DNA of 64,000 bases, from positions 310,001-374,000 of the forward strand of contig NZ_JALDYF010000001.1 of assembly GCF_032154225.1 (NCBI RefSeq). The letters run 5' to 3'. The notes below the pieces were generated by a model, which saw nothing but the letters and a program-made list of their open reading frames with translations, did no database searches and had not been told where the DNA came from. Source of the stretch: Psychrobacillus sp032154225 (GTDB taxonomy: Bacteria; Bacillota; Bacilli; Bacillales_A; Planococcaceae). How positions within the stretch are numbered: the stretch's first letter is position 1; each line of letters begins with the position of its first letter. Shown here in pieces: positions 36,105-43,675 of the stretch. The position numbers and the translations under genes are program-made.

Positions 36105-36311
36105 CTATTCTAATATCGTCACATCTACTATTTCATCAAGCAGGAGTGCAAACGATTTTAATACATCTTCTAATTCGATTGTTCTTCTTTTAAGATCAAT
36201 CCAAGTTATCTTACCCAATCGACAAGAAAACTCACCATCATTCCAAGTCTTAATATTTACTTCTACATTTCTTTTCATGGCGTTTTCTATAGTTTCTTCT
36301 ATATTATTCAT
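36105..36311 (-). pseudogene. YolD-like protein, N-terminally truncated
   Basis: Frame reading LDEWD (upstream of the first ATG), then VEVNIKTWNDGEFSCRLGKI and TIELED...LLLDEIVDVTILE, matching the C-terminal half of the phage/plasmid YolD-like domain. An in-frame TAG lies just upstream and no ribosome-binding site fits, so the N-terminus seems lost. YolD genes usually accompany UvrX-type polymerases in SOS-induced elements; none is left here. Confidence 0.55.
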
Positions 36312-36378
36312 ATCCCATTCATCTAATTGAAGCTATGGAGAGAAGTATTGCATCAATAAAGGATCAAAAGAAGCGAGC

Positions 36379-37143
36379 ATGAAAATAGTAAAACCAATGC
36401 TTTTAGGTTCTCAAGATGAAGTAAAATCTGAAAAAGGATGAATTTATGAACCGAAGTTTGATGGGATAAGACTTCTAGTTGGTAACAACTTTTCTTATAC
36501 AAGACATGGAACAATTACAACAAGCAATTTCCCTGAACTGCATTTTTCTAAATACGACGTATTGTTAGATGGGGAATTAATCGCCCCAGGAACTAATGCA
36601 CCTGATAATTTCACTGGAGCAATGGCACGATTTAGTGGAAACAAAGAGCAACCTATCTCCTATAGGGCTTTTGATATTATTTCATATAAAAGCGAATCCA
36701 TTGCAAGATATCCTATTGAGGAAAGAAAAGGCCTGCTTACTGAAGTGGTGTCAAAGATTGATTCAGAACACATAAATTTAGTTCCTTACGTACACACTGA
36801 AGGACTTACTTTATTTAATGTTATAAAAGAAAATAACATGGAAGGCATCATCGCTAAACGATTAGGCAGCTCCTACGTACCAGGAACTCGTTCTGACAAT
36901 TGGAGAAAGATAATAAATTGGAGCTATCACGATTGCATAGTGTCTAAAGTTTCTACAAGACCACTAACAGTGCAACTTCAAAGTATCGATGGAGATTATC
37001 TTGGTAGCATTTCAATTGGATTTACTAAGGAAATACGAGCGGAATTGCATTCCAAACAAGTACCGTTTTCGTGTAAAGTAAAAGCTAGAGGGTTGACGAG
37101 TGGAGAAAAATTGAGGTTACCCCAAATAGTTTCTATAAATTAA
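36379..37143 (+). pseudogene. ATP-dependent DNA ligase with internal stop codon
   Basis: 254 codons reading MKIVKPMLLGSQDEVKSEKG-stop-IYEPKFDGIRLLV and continuing intact to the end. Ligase motifs: EPKFDGIR (motif I, nucleophilic Lys at codon 26), VLLDGELI (III), YRAFDII (IIIa), MEGIIAKR (IV) and WRKIINW (V). Codon 21 is TGA (36439-36441) where relatives have TGG. The only downstream ATG follows motif I, so no active enzyme can be made without readthrough. Size and type resemble the SP-beta-like phage ligase. Confidence 0.88.
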
Positions 37144-37231
37144 AGAGACCTTCTCTATTTGAGTCTGGTCGCTTTATATCTATTTATTTTTTCAATAAAA
37201 AAGCCTTACTCAATGAATAAAAAGGCAAACT

Positions 37232-37261
37232 TAAAAGGACCAGGATAAGGTCCTTTTTATT
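37232..37261. terminator. Terminator between ligase remnant and uppP
   Basis: AAAAGGACC / GGTCCTTTTTATT stem between the convergent ligase remnant and uppP. Confidence 0.8.
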
Positions 37262-37308
37262 GTATGCTTATTGAACTAAGCACCCGTTAGTTCAATAAGA
37301 AATATCCG

Positions 37309-38124
37309 TTAGAAGAACATTAGAAGTAGTGCACCTACGATGAAACAATAATATGTAAAATAAACCAGCTTCCCATTTTTCATAATTCCCATAAACCACT
37401 TCATTGCAAAATAGGTCATTAAAAGTGTAGCAATAAACGCAGCTAAATACGGAATTGCTAAGTCTACTTTATTGGGTTCATTTAGAAAATCAGAAAGACC
37501 TAGTATAACCCCTCCGAGGCTCACGGGAATATACAACATAAATGAAAATCGAAGTGCCGTATCTTGCTTCATTCCAACAGCTACTGCTGAAATAATTGTT
37601 GCACCCGAACGACTAATCCCAGGTGTTAATGCGACAGCCTGCCCTAATCCTACAATGAAAGCATCCTTAATTGTAATATCAGCCTCGCCTTTATTACCTC
37701 TTAGATTGCGAATTAACCACAAGGCAATCCCTGTTACGAAGAGCATCACCGCAATCGTTGTCATACTAACACTTTCTGCTATAAAATCACTTAATAATAT
37801 CCCAAGAACACCTGCTGGAATAGTACCAATGACGATAAAGAAAACAAATCGGAAGTCACTCTTATAACGCAGATTTTTCGTTTTCAAATAAAGAATTGAA
37901 TTTACTGCAAGCCTTACGATATCTTTTCTATAAATATAAAGTATCGCAAATAGTGAAGCTGTATTTGTTAATATAGCAAATGTAAATCCTTGTTCACCTA
38001 ACCCCAAGATTTCACTTGCAATCATTACGTGTCCACTAGATGACACAGGAATTGGTTCGGTAAAACCTTGAACTAGCCCAATTATTATCATTTTTACTAT
38101 TAAGGCAATATCTAATTCTCCCAT
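37309..38124 (-). CDS. uppP: Undecaprenyl-diphosphatase
   Basis: 271-residue polytopic membrane protein of the BacA/UppP family. It recycles undecaprenyl pyrophosphate for cell-wall synthesis and gives bacitracin resistance when amplified. Motifs: GFTEPIPVSSSGHVMIASEIL (normally GxTExLPxSSxGH) and PGISRSGATIIS. About eight helices. ATG follows GAGGAG. It sits between the remnants of an integrative element, so it may be cargo or a second chromosomal copy. The canonical Leu in the first motif is Ile. Confidence 0.93.
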   Translation of the reverse strand: MGELDIALIVKMIIIGLVQGFTEPIPVSSSGHVMIASEILGLGEQGFTFAILTNTASLFAILYIYRKDIVRLAVNSILYLKTKNLRYKSDFRFVFFIVIGTIPAGVLGILLSDFIAESVSMTTIAVMLFVTGIALWLIRNLRGNKGEADITIKDAFIVGLGQAVALTPGISRSGATIISAVAVGMKQDTALRFSFMLYIPVSLGGVILGLSDFLNEPNKVDLAIPYLAAFIATLLMTYFAMKWFMGIMKNGKLVYFTYYCFIVGALLLMFF

Positions 38125-38363
38125 TTTTATCTCCTCATAATTTAATGGACATATGTTTCATTTTAGTCGCTTTAGTCTTTTGTTAGAAGGTAAATCCATT
38201 CTATTTCTTCCTAAACTAAATGCTGCTGTAATTAAGTACGTTTAAAACGAATTGAGGTTCCTTTTTAAGTGATTTTTCCACTTGAGGTTATCAAAATTGT
38301 ATTTTCCTAATTGAGCTAAACTGCCCCGTTAGTTTAAGTGTAATGGTTCACAATCTTTTTTAT

Positions 38364-38543
38364 TTAGTGTGTTCCAGCATAGCAGTACATAAGAGCAAAA
38401 ATAAAAATAAATGTCAAGAATGCCCCTAAAACATTTTGGTTATGAGTGCTTTTTCCATTCTTTAGGTTCTTCAAAAAAGTAGTGAAATTTAAATACCATA
38501 AAACGCCTAATAATGGTATGACAAGCAAAAGCATAAATAACAT
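38364..38543 (-). CDS. Small two-helix membrane protein
   Basis: 59 residues starting MLFMLLLVIPLLGVLWYLNF, a charged loop, and a second hydrophobic segment (LGAFLTFIFIFALMYCYAG). AAGGAGAG lies upstream. No family recognised. It is between uppP and the amidase remnant of the collapsed element. Confidence 0.65.
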   Translation of the reverse strand: MLFMLLLVIPLLGVLWYLNFTTFLKNLKNGKSTHNQNVLGAFLTFIFIFALMYCYAGTH

Positions 38544-38654
38544 AAATTAGTTCTCTCCTTCCTTTCTAATAAGAAAATTATACCAATTGATATTATTGTA
38601 CATGAAAAGGCAAATAAAAAAAGCCCCACTCAAATTAATGAGCAGAGCTTATGG

Positions 38655-38765
38655 TTACTTACTATTCAATTTGTCCAACATTGCTTTGGAAGGTGTTTCG
38701 TATTTAATGTGAGTCCGCATTTTAGTAACCCATTCGCCAGCACCTAAATAGTACTGCCCGCCATG
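38655..38765 (-). pseudogene. C-terminal remnant of a phage amidase
   Basis: 36 codons reading HGGQYYLGAGEWVTKM, then ETPSKAMLDKLNSK-stop. This is nearly identical to the last residues of the intact amidase at 43676-44422, and it is followed by a decayed copy of that gene's terminator (38612-38650). It shows that the two elements derive from the same phage type. Everything N-terminal is deleted. Confidence 0.85.
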
Positions 38766-38840
38766 ACGCATTAGGTTCCTAATGTTTATGTATTCTAAAA
38801 ATCCATTTTTCCAAATTCAATCACTCCTTATTTTTGACAT

Positions 38841-38869
38841 AAAAAGAGCACCCGAATGGATGCTCTTTT
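38841..38869 (-). terminator. Terminator after the CxxxH...CxxC miniprotein
   Basis: AAAAAGAGCA / TGCTCTTTTG hairpin. Variants of this same hairpin end several genes in the neighbouring prophage (44996, 49417). Confidence 0.75.
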
Positions 38870-38879
38870 GTGTCTCACA

Positions 38880-39056
38880 TTAAATTTTTCTTGATCTTCT
38901 ATTTACTGAAAATGCCTCATTGCAAATTTGGCATACGAATCTATTATTCTTAATTTCGTAGACAACATGACCTTTAGGACAAGTGTACACACCATTTTCA
39001 TAACGTAAAACTGTGATACTTTTATCTTTTAAACTTTTTACCGTTATGTTATTCAT
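38880..39056 (-). CDS. Small zinc-ribbon-like protein
   Basis: 58 residues: MNNITVKSLKDKSITVL, then VYTCPKGHVVYEI and FVCQICNEAFSVNRR. The CPxGH and CQIC pairs suggest one zinc site. ATG after AGGATA. Such miniproteins are common in Bacillus phages; function unknown. Confidence 0.7.
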   Translation of the reverse strand: MNNITVKSLKDKSITVLRYENGVYTCPKGHVVYEIKNNRFVCQICNEAFSVNRRSRKI

Positions 39057-39216
39057 AGTTATATCCTATTCCATAATTCCGCAAAAATGTCATAGCCCTA
39101 TTTTTTTAGGAAGGCTTTTCTATAGTGGAAGAAACTTTTCAAAAATGTTCATCTCGCTCATTCATTTTCTTTAGAATTATTACCAATTTTAACTTACTGT
39201 TATGAGTACATCAAAT

Positions 39217-39675
39217 TCAAATTTGCGTTAAATAGTTTAAGGAATCATTAGTAACATTCGAAACATTGTGTTTTTCCTCAGTTAACTTTAATAATTCTTC
39301 AAAAAAGATTGATGGCTTGTCATCAAAACTAGTTAACTCACTAAATGCTTTGGGATAGATAGTAAATGTTACATTTGTATCTACGCTTGGCCTTGACTCC
39401 ATATAAATCATCACCATTTCAGAAAGGACATCCTTTTCTTCCTTCGAAAAAATATCTTCTTTTACTACAATCTGTGCATGAAAAAAATTCTTTCGAGATT
39501 CCCATTCTCCTTCATCATACAGGTGAGCTATATGAGGATAATCCGTTAAAGAAGAATGTCTTCTGCAATCTTCAATTATGACATAAGCAATAATACGACC
39601 TGGTTTTAAGAAATGTAAAATTTCCACATTTTTCAAAACTAATTCTTTCACAAGAAACACTTCAGGCATATTCAT
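39217..39675 (-). CDS. Hypothetical protein downstream of a secreted-protein remnant
   Basis: 152 residues (MNMPEVFLVKELVL...), cytoplasmic, mixed alpha/beta, no recognised motif. ATG 39675 is 8 nt from AAAGG; an in-frame GTG overlaps that site. It lies directly after the broken secreted protein. The position and soluble nature would fit an immunity partner of an exported toxin, but nothing in the sequence proves it. The 3-prime flank to 39057 is non-coding. Confidence 0.65.
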   Translation of the reverse strand: MNMPEVFLVKELVLKNVEILHFLKPGRIIAYVIIEDCRRHSSLTDYPHIAHLYDEGEWESRKNFFHAQIVVKEDIFSKEEKDVLSEMVMIYMESRPSVDTNVTFTIYPKAFSELTSFDDKPSIFFEELLKLTEEKHNVSNVTNDSLNYLTQI

Positions 39676-39689
39676 TTCAGTAACCACCT

Positions 39690-40365
39690 TTATTTAGTTA
39701 CCGCTCTAAGTAGCGCACCCCAAGCTAAAACATCGTCTCCTGGGAAAAAGAATGTTGCTGTAGCTGCTACAACAACAGCGATAGCTATAATTATATCTTC
39801 AGTTTTATTCAAATCCAATTTTTTAGCTTTAATTTCTGCAGCTGCATCATCTAATTTTTTCTGTTTCTTTTCAGCATTCTTAAAATCTTTATGTTCCTTA
39901 ACTTTATCTATTATTTTTTTGGGAACACCACTTCCAGCCAACGTCTTTTTGTGAGATGGTTCTCCATTAACTCCTTCGGCTGCATCAATGCCTAACTTTT
40001 TATTTGTAACATGAACATGGTATTGAGCATCATCTGAGGCCTTAGGAACATCGACTCTCATAGACCAACCTGCTCCCAAATCAATTGTTTGACCTGCAAG
40101 AGGTGTTATTATTACTTGATTATCGGTTTCTTTTTTTTATAGAAATTAATTTTTCTTCAAGTATTTTCACTTTTTCTTCAGAAACTTGTCCCATTTGAAT
40201 TCTTTCCGCTTCAATCTCTTCTAACAATCTCTCAATTTCTAAAACATTCTGGGAGGACACACTCTTTTCTAAAACATTTGCACTTGCAATAGGTGGTAAA
40301 GCTACACTTAAAAATAGCACAACTGATAAAAACATTATAAACAAAGAAATTTTATTAAATTTAAT
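39690..40365 (-). pseudogene. Secreted protein, broken by A8-run frameshift and possibly a lost start codon
   Basis: Two frames join at an A8 run near 40120-40140. Frame 1 gives a signal peptide (SLFIMFLSVVLFLSVALPP, cleaved near ASA) and a coiled coil. Frame 2 gives a C-terminal domain with DDAQYHVHVTNKKLGIDAAE, GEPSHKKTLAGSGVPKKI and a hydrophobic tail. One fewer A would fuse them. The best ribosome-binding site (GGGGG) sits 8 nt before ATT, not ATG, so the start may be mutated or a rare ATT. Function unknown; an exported toxin-like protein is possible. Confidence 0.6.
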
Positions 40366-40399
40366 TCCAACATCCCCCTTATAAGTAAATACAAGTAAA

Positions 40400-40428
40400 A
40401 CTATAAGTGTATATTGAACAAATGTCAA
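40400..40428 (-). promoter_or_regulatory. Promoter of the secreted-protein remnant
   Basis: Minus-strand TTGACA (40423-40428), 17-nt spacer, TATAGT (40400-40405), just upstream of the GGGGG ribosome-binding site. Confidence 0.75.
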
Positions 40429-40635
40429 CATATGTAATAATTTGTTGTTTACAAAAATTTGAAACTTTCTTTTCAATTCTAAATATTTATAGCAACCCTA
40501 TTTTTCTGTAAAGTCAAAAAACCTTTAGGTAGAAAGAGCTTCACCTATTGTGTTGGACTGTTTAATCGAGTAATTCAATCCTTATTTTAACATATTTTAC
40601 CTATCTGTGAGTAGTTTGAATAAAATAACGCTAGC

Positions 40636-40791
40636 TTATGCTGCGTTTAATTGTGTTGTTAACTCTTCATATTGTGGTTGTGTAATGCGATCTCCTACTA
40701 AGAAAATATCTAGCTTCTGTTGCATATCCTCTTTTGATACAAACGATTGACGCTCGATTTGTGATTTACATGCACGATAAGTTAAGTTCAT
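40636..40791 (-). CDS. XkdX-like small phage protein, copy in collapsed element
   Basis: 51 residues, MNLTYRACKSQIERQSFVSK, then DMQQKLDIFLVGDRITQPQY. The IT.xQY segment and position near tail-fibre genes resemble XkdX-family proteins. The N-terminal 38 residues are identical to the 51-residue protein at 52151-52306. The end of the gene forms an AACGC/GCGTT hairpin followed by ATTTT. Confidence 0.7.
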   Translation of the reverse strand: MNLTYRACKSQIERQSFVSKEDMQQKLDIFLVGDRITQPQYEELTTQLNAA

Positions 40792-40806
40792 TTTGCATTC
40801 TATTTT

Positions 40807-41040
40807 TTATAGTCCTAATTCAATCATTGTTACTCGATAATCGACATCTACAAGATAGTCCATCATCATTTCAGGTTCCGATGGTTCTGGTAATACTTCA
40901 GGTTCGGGGGGGTTTTCGTCATACCATTTTTGTGTTCGTGAAAGGGTACATTCTTCGGGTAAACCAAATTCATTTATTCGTTTTTTATACGTGCCATATT
41001 CATCTTCCCCATATTCCCATTCTGTTATGTAGTGATACTT
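40807..41040 (-). pseudogene. Phage tail-associated protein, 5-prime truncated
   Basis: Frame ends PPEPEVLPEPSEPEMMMDYL then VDVDYRVTMIELGL, paralogous to the intact 64-residue protein at 52329-52523. At about 41030-41045 it collides head-on with the integrase remnant on the other strand; the residues further upstream in this frame are antisense to the integrase. This marks a deletion junction that removed the middle of the phage. Confidence 0.7.
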
Positions 41041-41193
41041 ATGGAAGCTAATGCGGATATGAAATATATACAACATCAATTGGGACATGGTAGCCAACAA
41101 ATAACAAATGATGTTTACGCTCATTTATCCCAAAAATTAAAAAAGAAAAACACCGAACAAGTCAACTCACGACTGAACGATGTTTTCAAATAA
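41041..41193 (+). pseudogene. Tyrosine integrase, C-terminal 50 codons
   Basis: Frame reads MEANADMKYIQHQLGHGSQQ, then ITNDVYAHLSQKLKKKN and ends LNDVFK. LGHGS carries the catalytic His and VYAHL the nucleophilic Tyr of phage tyrosine recombinases. The N-terminal domain and catalytic Arg are missing, so it is inactive. It ends 7 nt before the GGGGGCG repeats and 96 nt before the glnA remnant, the usual int-attP order. Confidence 0.9.
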
Positions 41194-41199
41194 TTTTTT

Positions 41200-41217
41200 G
41201 GGGGCGTTTTGGGGGCG
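41200..41217. repeat. Two GGGGGCG repeats (integrase arm sites)
   Basis: GGGGGCG at 41200 and 41211, matching the triplet at 35539-35568 in sequence, orientation and 11-nt spacing. Confidence 0.65.
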
Positions 41218-41288
41218 TATATGATTACGCTCAGTTAAATTAAAGACACGCCCCACCGTAAACCCCTATTACCCCAGTAGTTACAGAC

Positions 41289-41342
41289 TTAGTACATCTT
41301 CAAATATTGCTCTCTTTCCCATGGGTGAACAGTTGTGCGGAA
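41289..41342 (-). pseudogene. glnA 3-prime end remnant 2 (attachment-site core)
   Basis: On the minus strand 17 codons read FRTTVHPWEREQYLKMY-stop, the exact type of C-terminus seen in Bacillales glutamine synthetase. The preceding sequence is not GlnA. This longer fragment suggests that it is the attachment core of an element extending to the right, with intact glnA expected beyond that element. 41194-41922 otherwise contains only repeats and AT-rich DNA. Confidence 0.8.
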
Positions 41343-41444
41343 AATATACCTGTATATAATTAGGTGAAATAAGGTATAGCAAACCTTGATTTAAAAGGTT
41401 TTTCATTGTTCTTTATGCAATCAAAAACAACTGAATAAAACTGT

Positions 41445-41487
41445 TTCGTGGTAGATTCGTGGTAACATTTGATGTGTTTTCGTGGTA
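41445..41487. repeat. Three TTCGTGGTA direct repeats
   Basis: TTCGTGGTA at 41445, 41456 and 41479, about 100-200 nt inside the second glnA remnant. The same word occurs as an inverted pair at 35306-35348. They probably bind the integrase of the right-hand element. Confidence 0.55.
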
Positions 41488-41905
41488 ACTAAAATTAATC
41501 AAAATAATTGAGTACGACATTAAAAATCAGGTAAATCCATCCTTTTCTAATATCATTTCACGAATGTTATACATAAAACCGTAAACGGATGCAATTATCA
41601 CGCATAGATGCAAGCAAAAAAAATTGTGTCTTCTCTATTTTATAATGATTATCCGTATCAAAAATGGTATCATGATAGTTCTTTTTTATTATAAATAAAA
41701 GGAAAAACTATACCGGTGGTCGGGTTCTAAATAAGCTCGTAAACACTGATTTAACAAACTTTCTGAATAGGCTTGTGTAAAAAATGTGTAAAATGATTTC
41801 AACTAAAATAGATTAAACCAACTCAAAATTTATTGAACATGAAACTTTTTATACGCTTGTTGAATATACAGAAACACTCTTAGATACCCCAGAATATTTC
41901 AAATA

Positions 41906-41939
41906 AAAAACCACCTTCCAAATTAATGGTTGGTGGTTT
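41906..41939 (-). terminator. Terminator, copy 2 of a duplicated sequence
   Basis: AAAAACCACC / GGTGGTTT hairpin differing by one internal base from 35606-35640. Here it overlaps the end of the 53-residue gene. Confidence 0.7.
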
Positions 41940-42084
41940 CATCTATTTCCTTTGCGATTTTTGACATACCTTGAATTTCTTCATAAGACATTCTTTCTAA
42001 AATTTTTACCGCAGCTAATAATTCTTCTTTCGTATTTTCTGTCAAGAGTTTTTCTATTAATTCACTTGTTTCCACACTTTTCAT
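41923..42084 (-). CDS. 53-residue small protein, copy 2
   Basis: MKSVETSELIEKLLTENTKE, then LLAAVKILERMSYEEIQGMS. It is a paralogue of the 53-residue protein at 35931-36092, with the same length and helix pattern. The last codons (ETTNH) lie inside the terminator hairpin, as if a deletion fused the gene to it. Start ambiguous: ATG 42084 or an in-frame ATG 12 nt upstream. Confidence 0.65.
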   Translation of the reverse strand: MKSVETSELIEKLLTENTKEELLAAVKILERMSYEEIQGMSKIAKEIDETTNH

Positions 42085-42092
42085 ACACCTTT

Positions 42093-42160
42093 TCATTCTT
42101 GTATCAATACATCTAAAATTTCATCTAGCCGCATACTTTTACCTATTAAACAAAGCCGCT
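42093..42160 (-). pseudogene. YolD-like C-terminal scrap
   Basis: About 20 codons ending KSMRLDEILDVLIQE-stop, matching the end (KSFALLLDEIVDVTILE) of the truncated YolD-like protein at 36105-36311. Only the tail survives. Confidence 0.55.
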
Positions 42161-42298
42161 AAGATGGAGCATTTTCCATTTATTAAAGTTTTTACATGAT
42201 GCATTTAAAATTATATAGGTAATATTCAAAAAACAGATTGTCCCTTCAGAATCAACTGATTCCTTATTTCATAGGCTAATTTGAAGGAGTGATTTCAC

Positions 42299-42517
42299 AT
42301 GGATCGTCCACAATTTCGAGGAAGTTTTAAGCCTTATGTATCCCCTCGTGACCCATGCCCACCAATTTTAGAAAAGTTCTTTGTTTTGCCGCCACAAATT
42401 TTCACTAATTTCCAAAAACCCGGACTTCCACAAAATTCACCAGAAGAGGCTCTAAAGCAAGGATCGCTTTGGCCACAATTTGTGGATGGTTTTTCACGGG
42501 AGGAGAAAATTTCATGA
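42299..42517 (+). CDS. cotJA: Spore coat protein CotJA
   Basis: 72 residues, proline-rich: MDRPQFRGSFKPYVSPRDPC, then PPQIFTNFQKPGLPQ and EALKQGSLWPQFVDGF, the conserved CotJA signature. In B. subtilis the cotJ operon is sigma-E dependent and its products join the inner coat. AAGGAGTG precedes the ATG. It overlaps cotJB by 4 nt (ATGA). It lies inside the glnA-remnant-bounded right-hand element, unusual for coat genes. Confidence 0.93.
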   Translation: MDRPQFRGSFKPYVSPRDPCPPILEKFFVLPPQIFTNFQKPGLPQNSPEEALKQGSLWPQFVDGFSREEKIS

Positions 42518-42780
42518 AAGGGTCTGAAGAAGAATGGAATATGTTAAAAAAAGTGCAGCAAATGGATTTTGTCGTTGTAGAATTAACTCTTTACCTCGAT
42601 ACCCATTCTAACGATGAAGAAGCTCGAAGACAATGGAGAGAAGCGATTAAAGTAGCGGCAAATGTTCGTAAACAATACGAGATGAATTACGGTCCATTAT
42701 CATTAACTTCTGTACCTTCAAAACAAGCTATTGATGTTGGGTGGCAATGGAATTCTACACCTTGGCCATGGCAACGATAA
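42514..42780 (+). CDS. cotJB: Spore coat protein CotJB
   Basis: 88 residues: EEEWNMLKKVQQMDFVVVEL, YLDTHSNDEEARRQWREA, and the Trp/Pro-rich end VGWQWNSTPWPWQR, typical of CotJB. ATG after GGAGGAG, coupled to cotJA. Needed in B. subtilis for assembly of the CotJ complex. Confidence 0.93.
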   Translation: MKGSEEEWNMLKKVQQMDFVVVELTLYLDTHSNDEEARRQWREAIKVAANVRKQYEMNYGPLSLTSVPSKQAIDVGWQWNSTPWPWQR

Positions 42781-42795
42781 GAAAGGGGAATGGCA

Positions 42796-43365
42796 ATGTG
42801 GGTTTATGAAAAAAAACTATTGTATCCCGTAGAAGTTACCACTTGTAATCCAATGCTTGCTAGGTACCTTATGGAACAATACGGTGGTGCAGACGGAGAA
42901 CTTGCAGCTGCTTTAAGGTACATGAATCAACGTTACACTGTTCCTGATAAAGTTATTGGGTTACTTACGGATATTTCAACAGAAGAATTTTCTCATTTAG
43001 AAATGCTTGCAACCATGATTTACAAATTAACGAAGGATGCAACACCTGACCAATTAGAAAAAGCAGGTCTTGGAGCACATTTTGTAAATCACGGTCATTC
43101 CCTATTCTACGAAAACGCTGGTGGCGTACCGTTTACTGCGACATATATACAGTCTAAAGGCGACCCAATTGCCGATTTATATGAAGATATCGCTGCAGAA
43201 GAAAAAGCACGCGCAACTTATCAATGGTTAATAGATATTTCCGACGACCCAGGTATTAATGATGCCTTAGCTTTTTTAAGAGAAAGAGAAAATATTCACT
43301 CTCTCCGCTTCCGAGAAGCAGTAGAGCTACTTAAAGATGAACGAGACCGTAAAAAAATATTTTAA
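42796..43365 (+). CDS. cotJC: Spore coat manganese-catalase-like protein CotJC
   Basis: 189 residues, same length as B. subtilis CotJC: MWVYEKKLLYPVEVT, GGADGELAAALRYMNQRYTV, TEEFSHLEMLATMI (di-metal Glu/His) and EKARATYQWLIDISDDPGI. The family binds a di-manganese centre and dismutates peroxide. ATG 42796 is 7 nt from GGGG; the ATG at 42790 abuts it. Terminator follows. Confidence 0.95.
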   Translation: MWVYEKKLLYPVEVTTCNPMLARYLMEQYGGADGELAAALRYMNQRYTVPDKVIGLLTDISTEEFSHLEMLATMIYKLTKDATPDQLEKAGLGAHFVNHGHSLFYENAGGVPFTATYIQSKGDPIADLYEDIAAEEKARATYQWLIDISDDPGINDALAFLRERENIHSLRFREAVELLKDERDRKKIF

Positions 43366-43420
43366 TCCTATTTCTTTTGCGTACGATAAAAAAATATTTA
43401 GAGGAATTAGTATATTATAA

Positions 43421-43452
43421 AAAAGCTTGGTATCACTAAATACCAAGCTTCC
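43421..43452 (+). terminator. Terminator of cotJABC
   Basis: AAGCTTGGTA / TACCAAGCTT 10-bp stem. The T-run downstream is interrupted (TCCAAACTTTCTTTCTTTTT). Confidence 0.75.
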
Positions 43453-43638
43453 AAACTTTCTTTCTTTTTATTAATTTTTTCACCTGACTTTGAAATATAC
43501 ATCAACTCAATCATCTGACCACGACTAAAGTATTTCTCTAACAACATACAAACAAACGTTCGCTCCTTTTCATTTAGTGTATAAGAATATACGTTTTATA
43601 TGCAACTAAAATAAAATAGTAATTTTTGGACAAACAAA

Positions 43639-43672
43639 GAAAGCCCCACCCACATTAAGTGAGCAGGGCTTG
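43639..43672 (-). terminator. Terminator of the amidase gene
   Basis: Minus-strand AAGCCC...GGGCTT hairpin just after the amidase stop. A decayed copy follows the amidase remnant at 38612-38650. Confidence 0.75.
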
Positions 43673-43675
43673 TAA

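Noticed and set aside
36562..37143. 193-residue protein starting at an internal ATG as a separate gene
   Set aside because: It is the C-terminal part of the ATP-dependent ligase lacking motif I; no ribosome-binding site fits that ATG.
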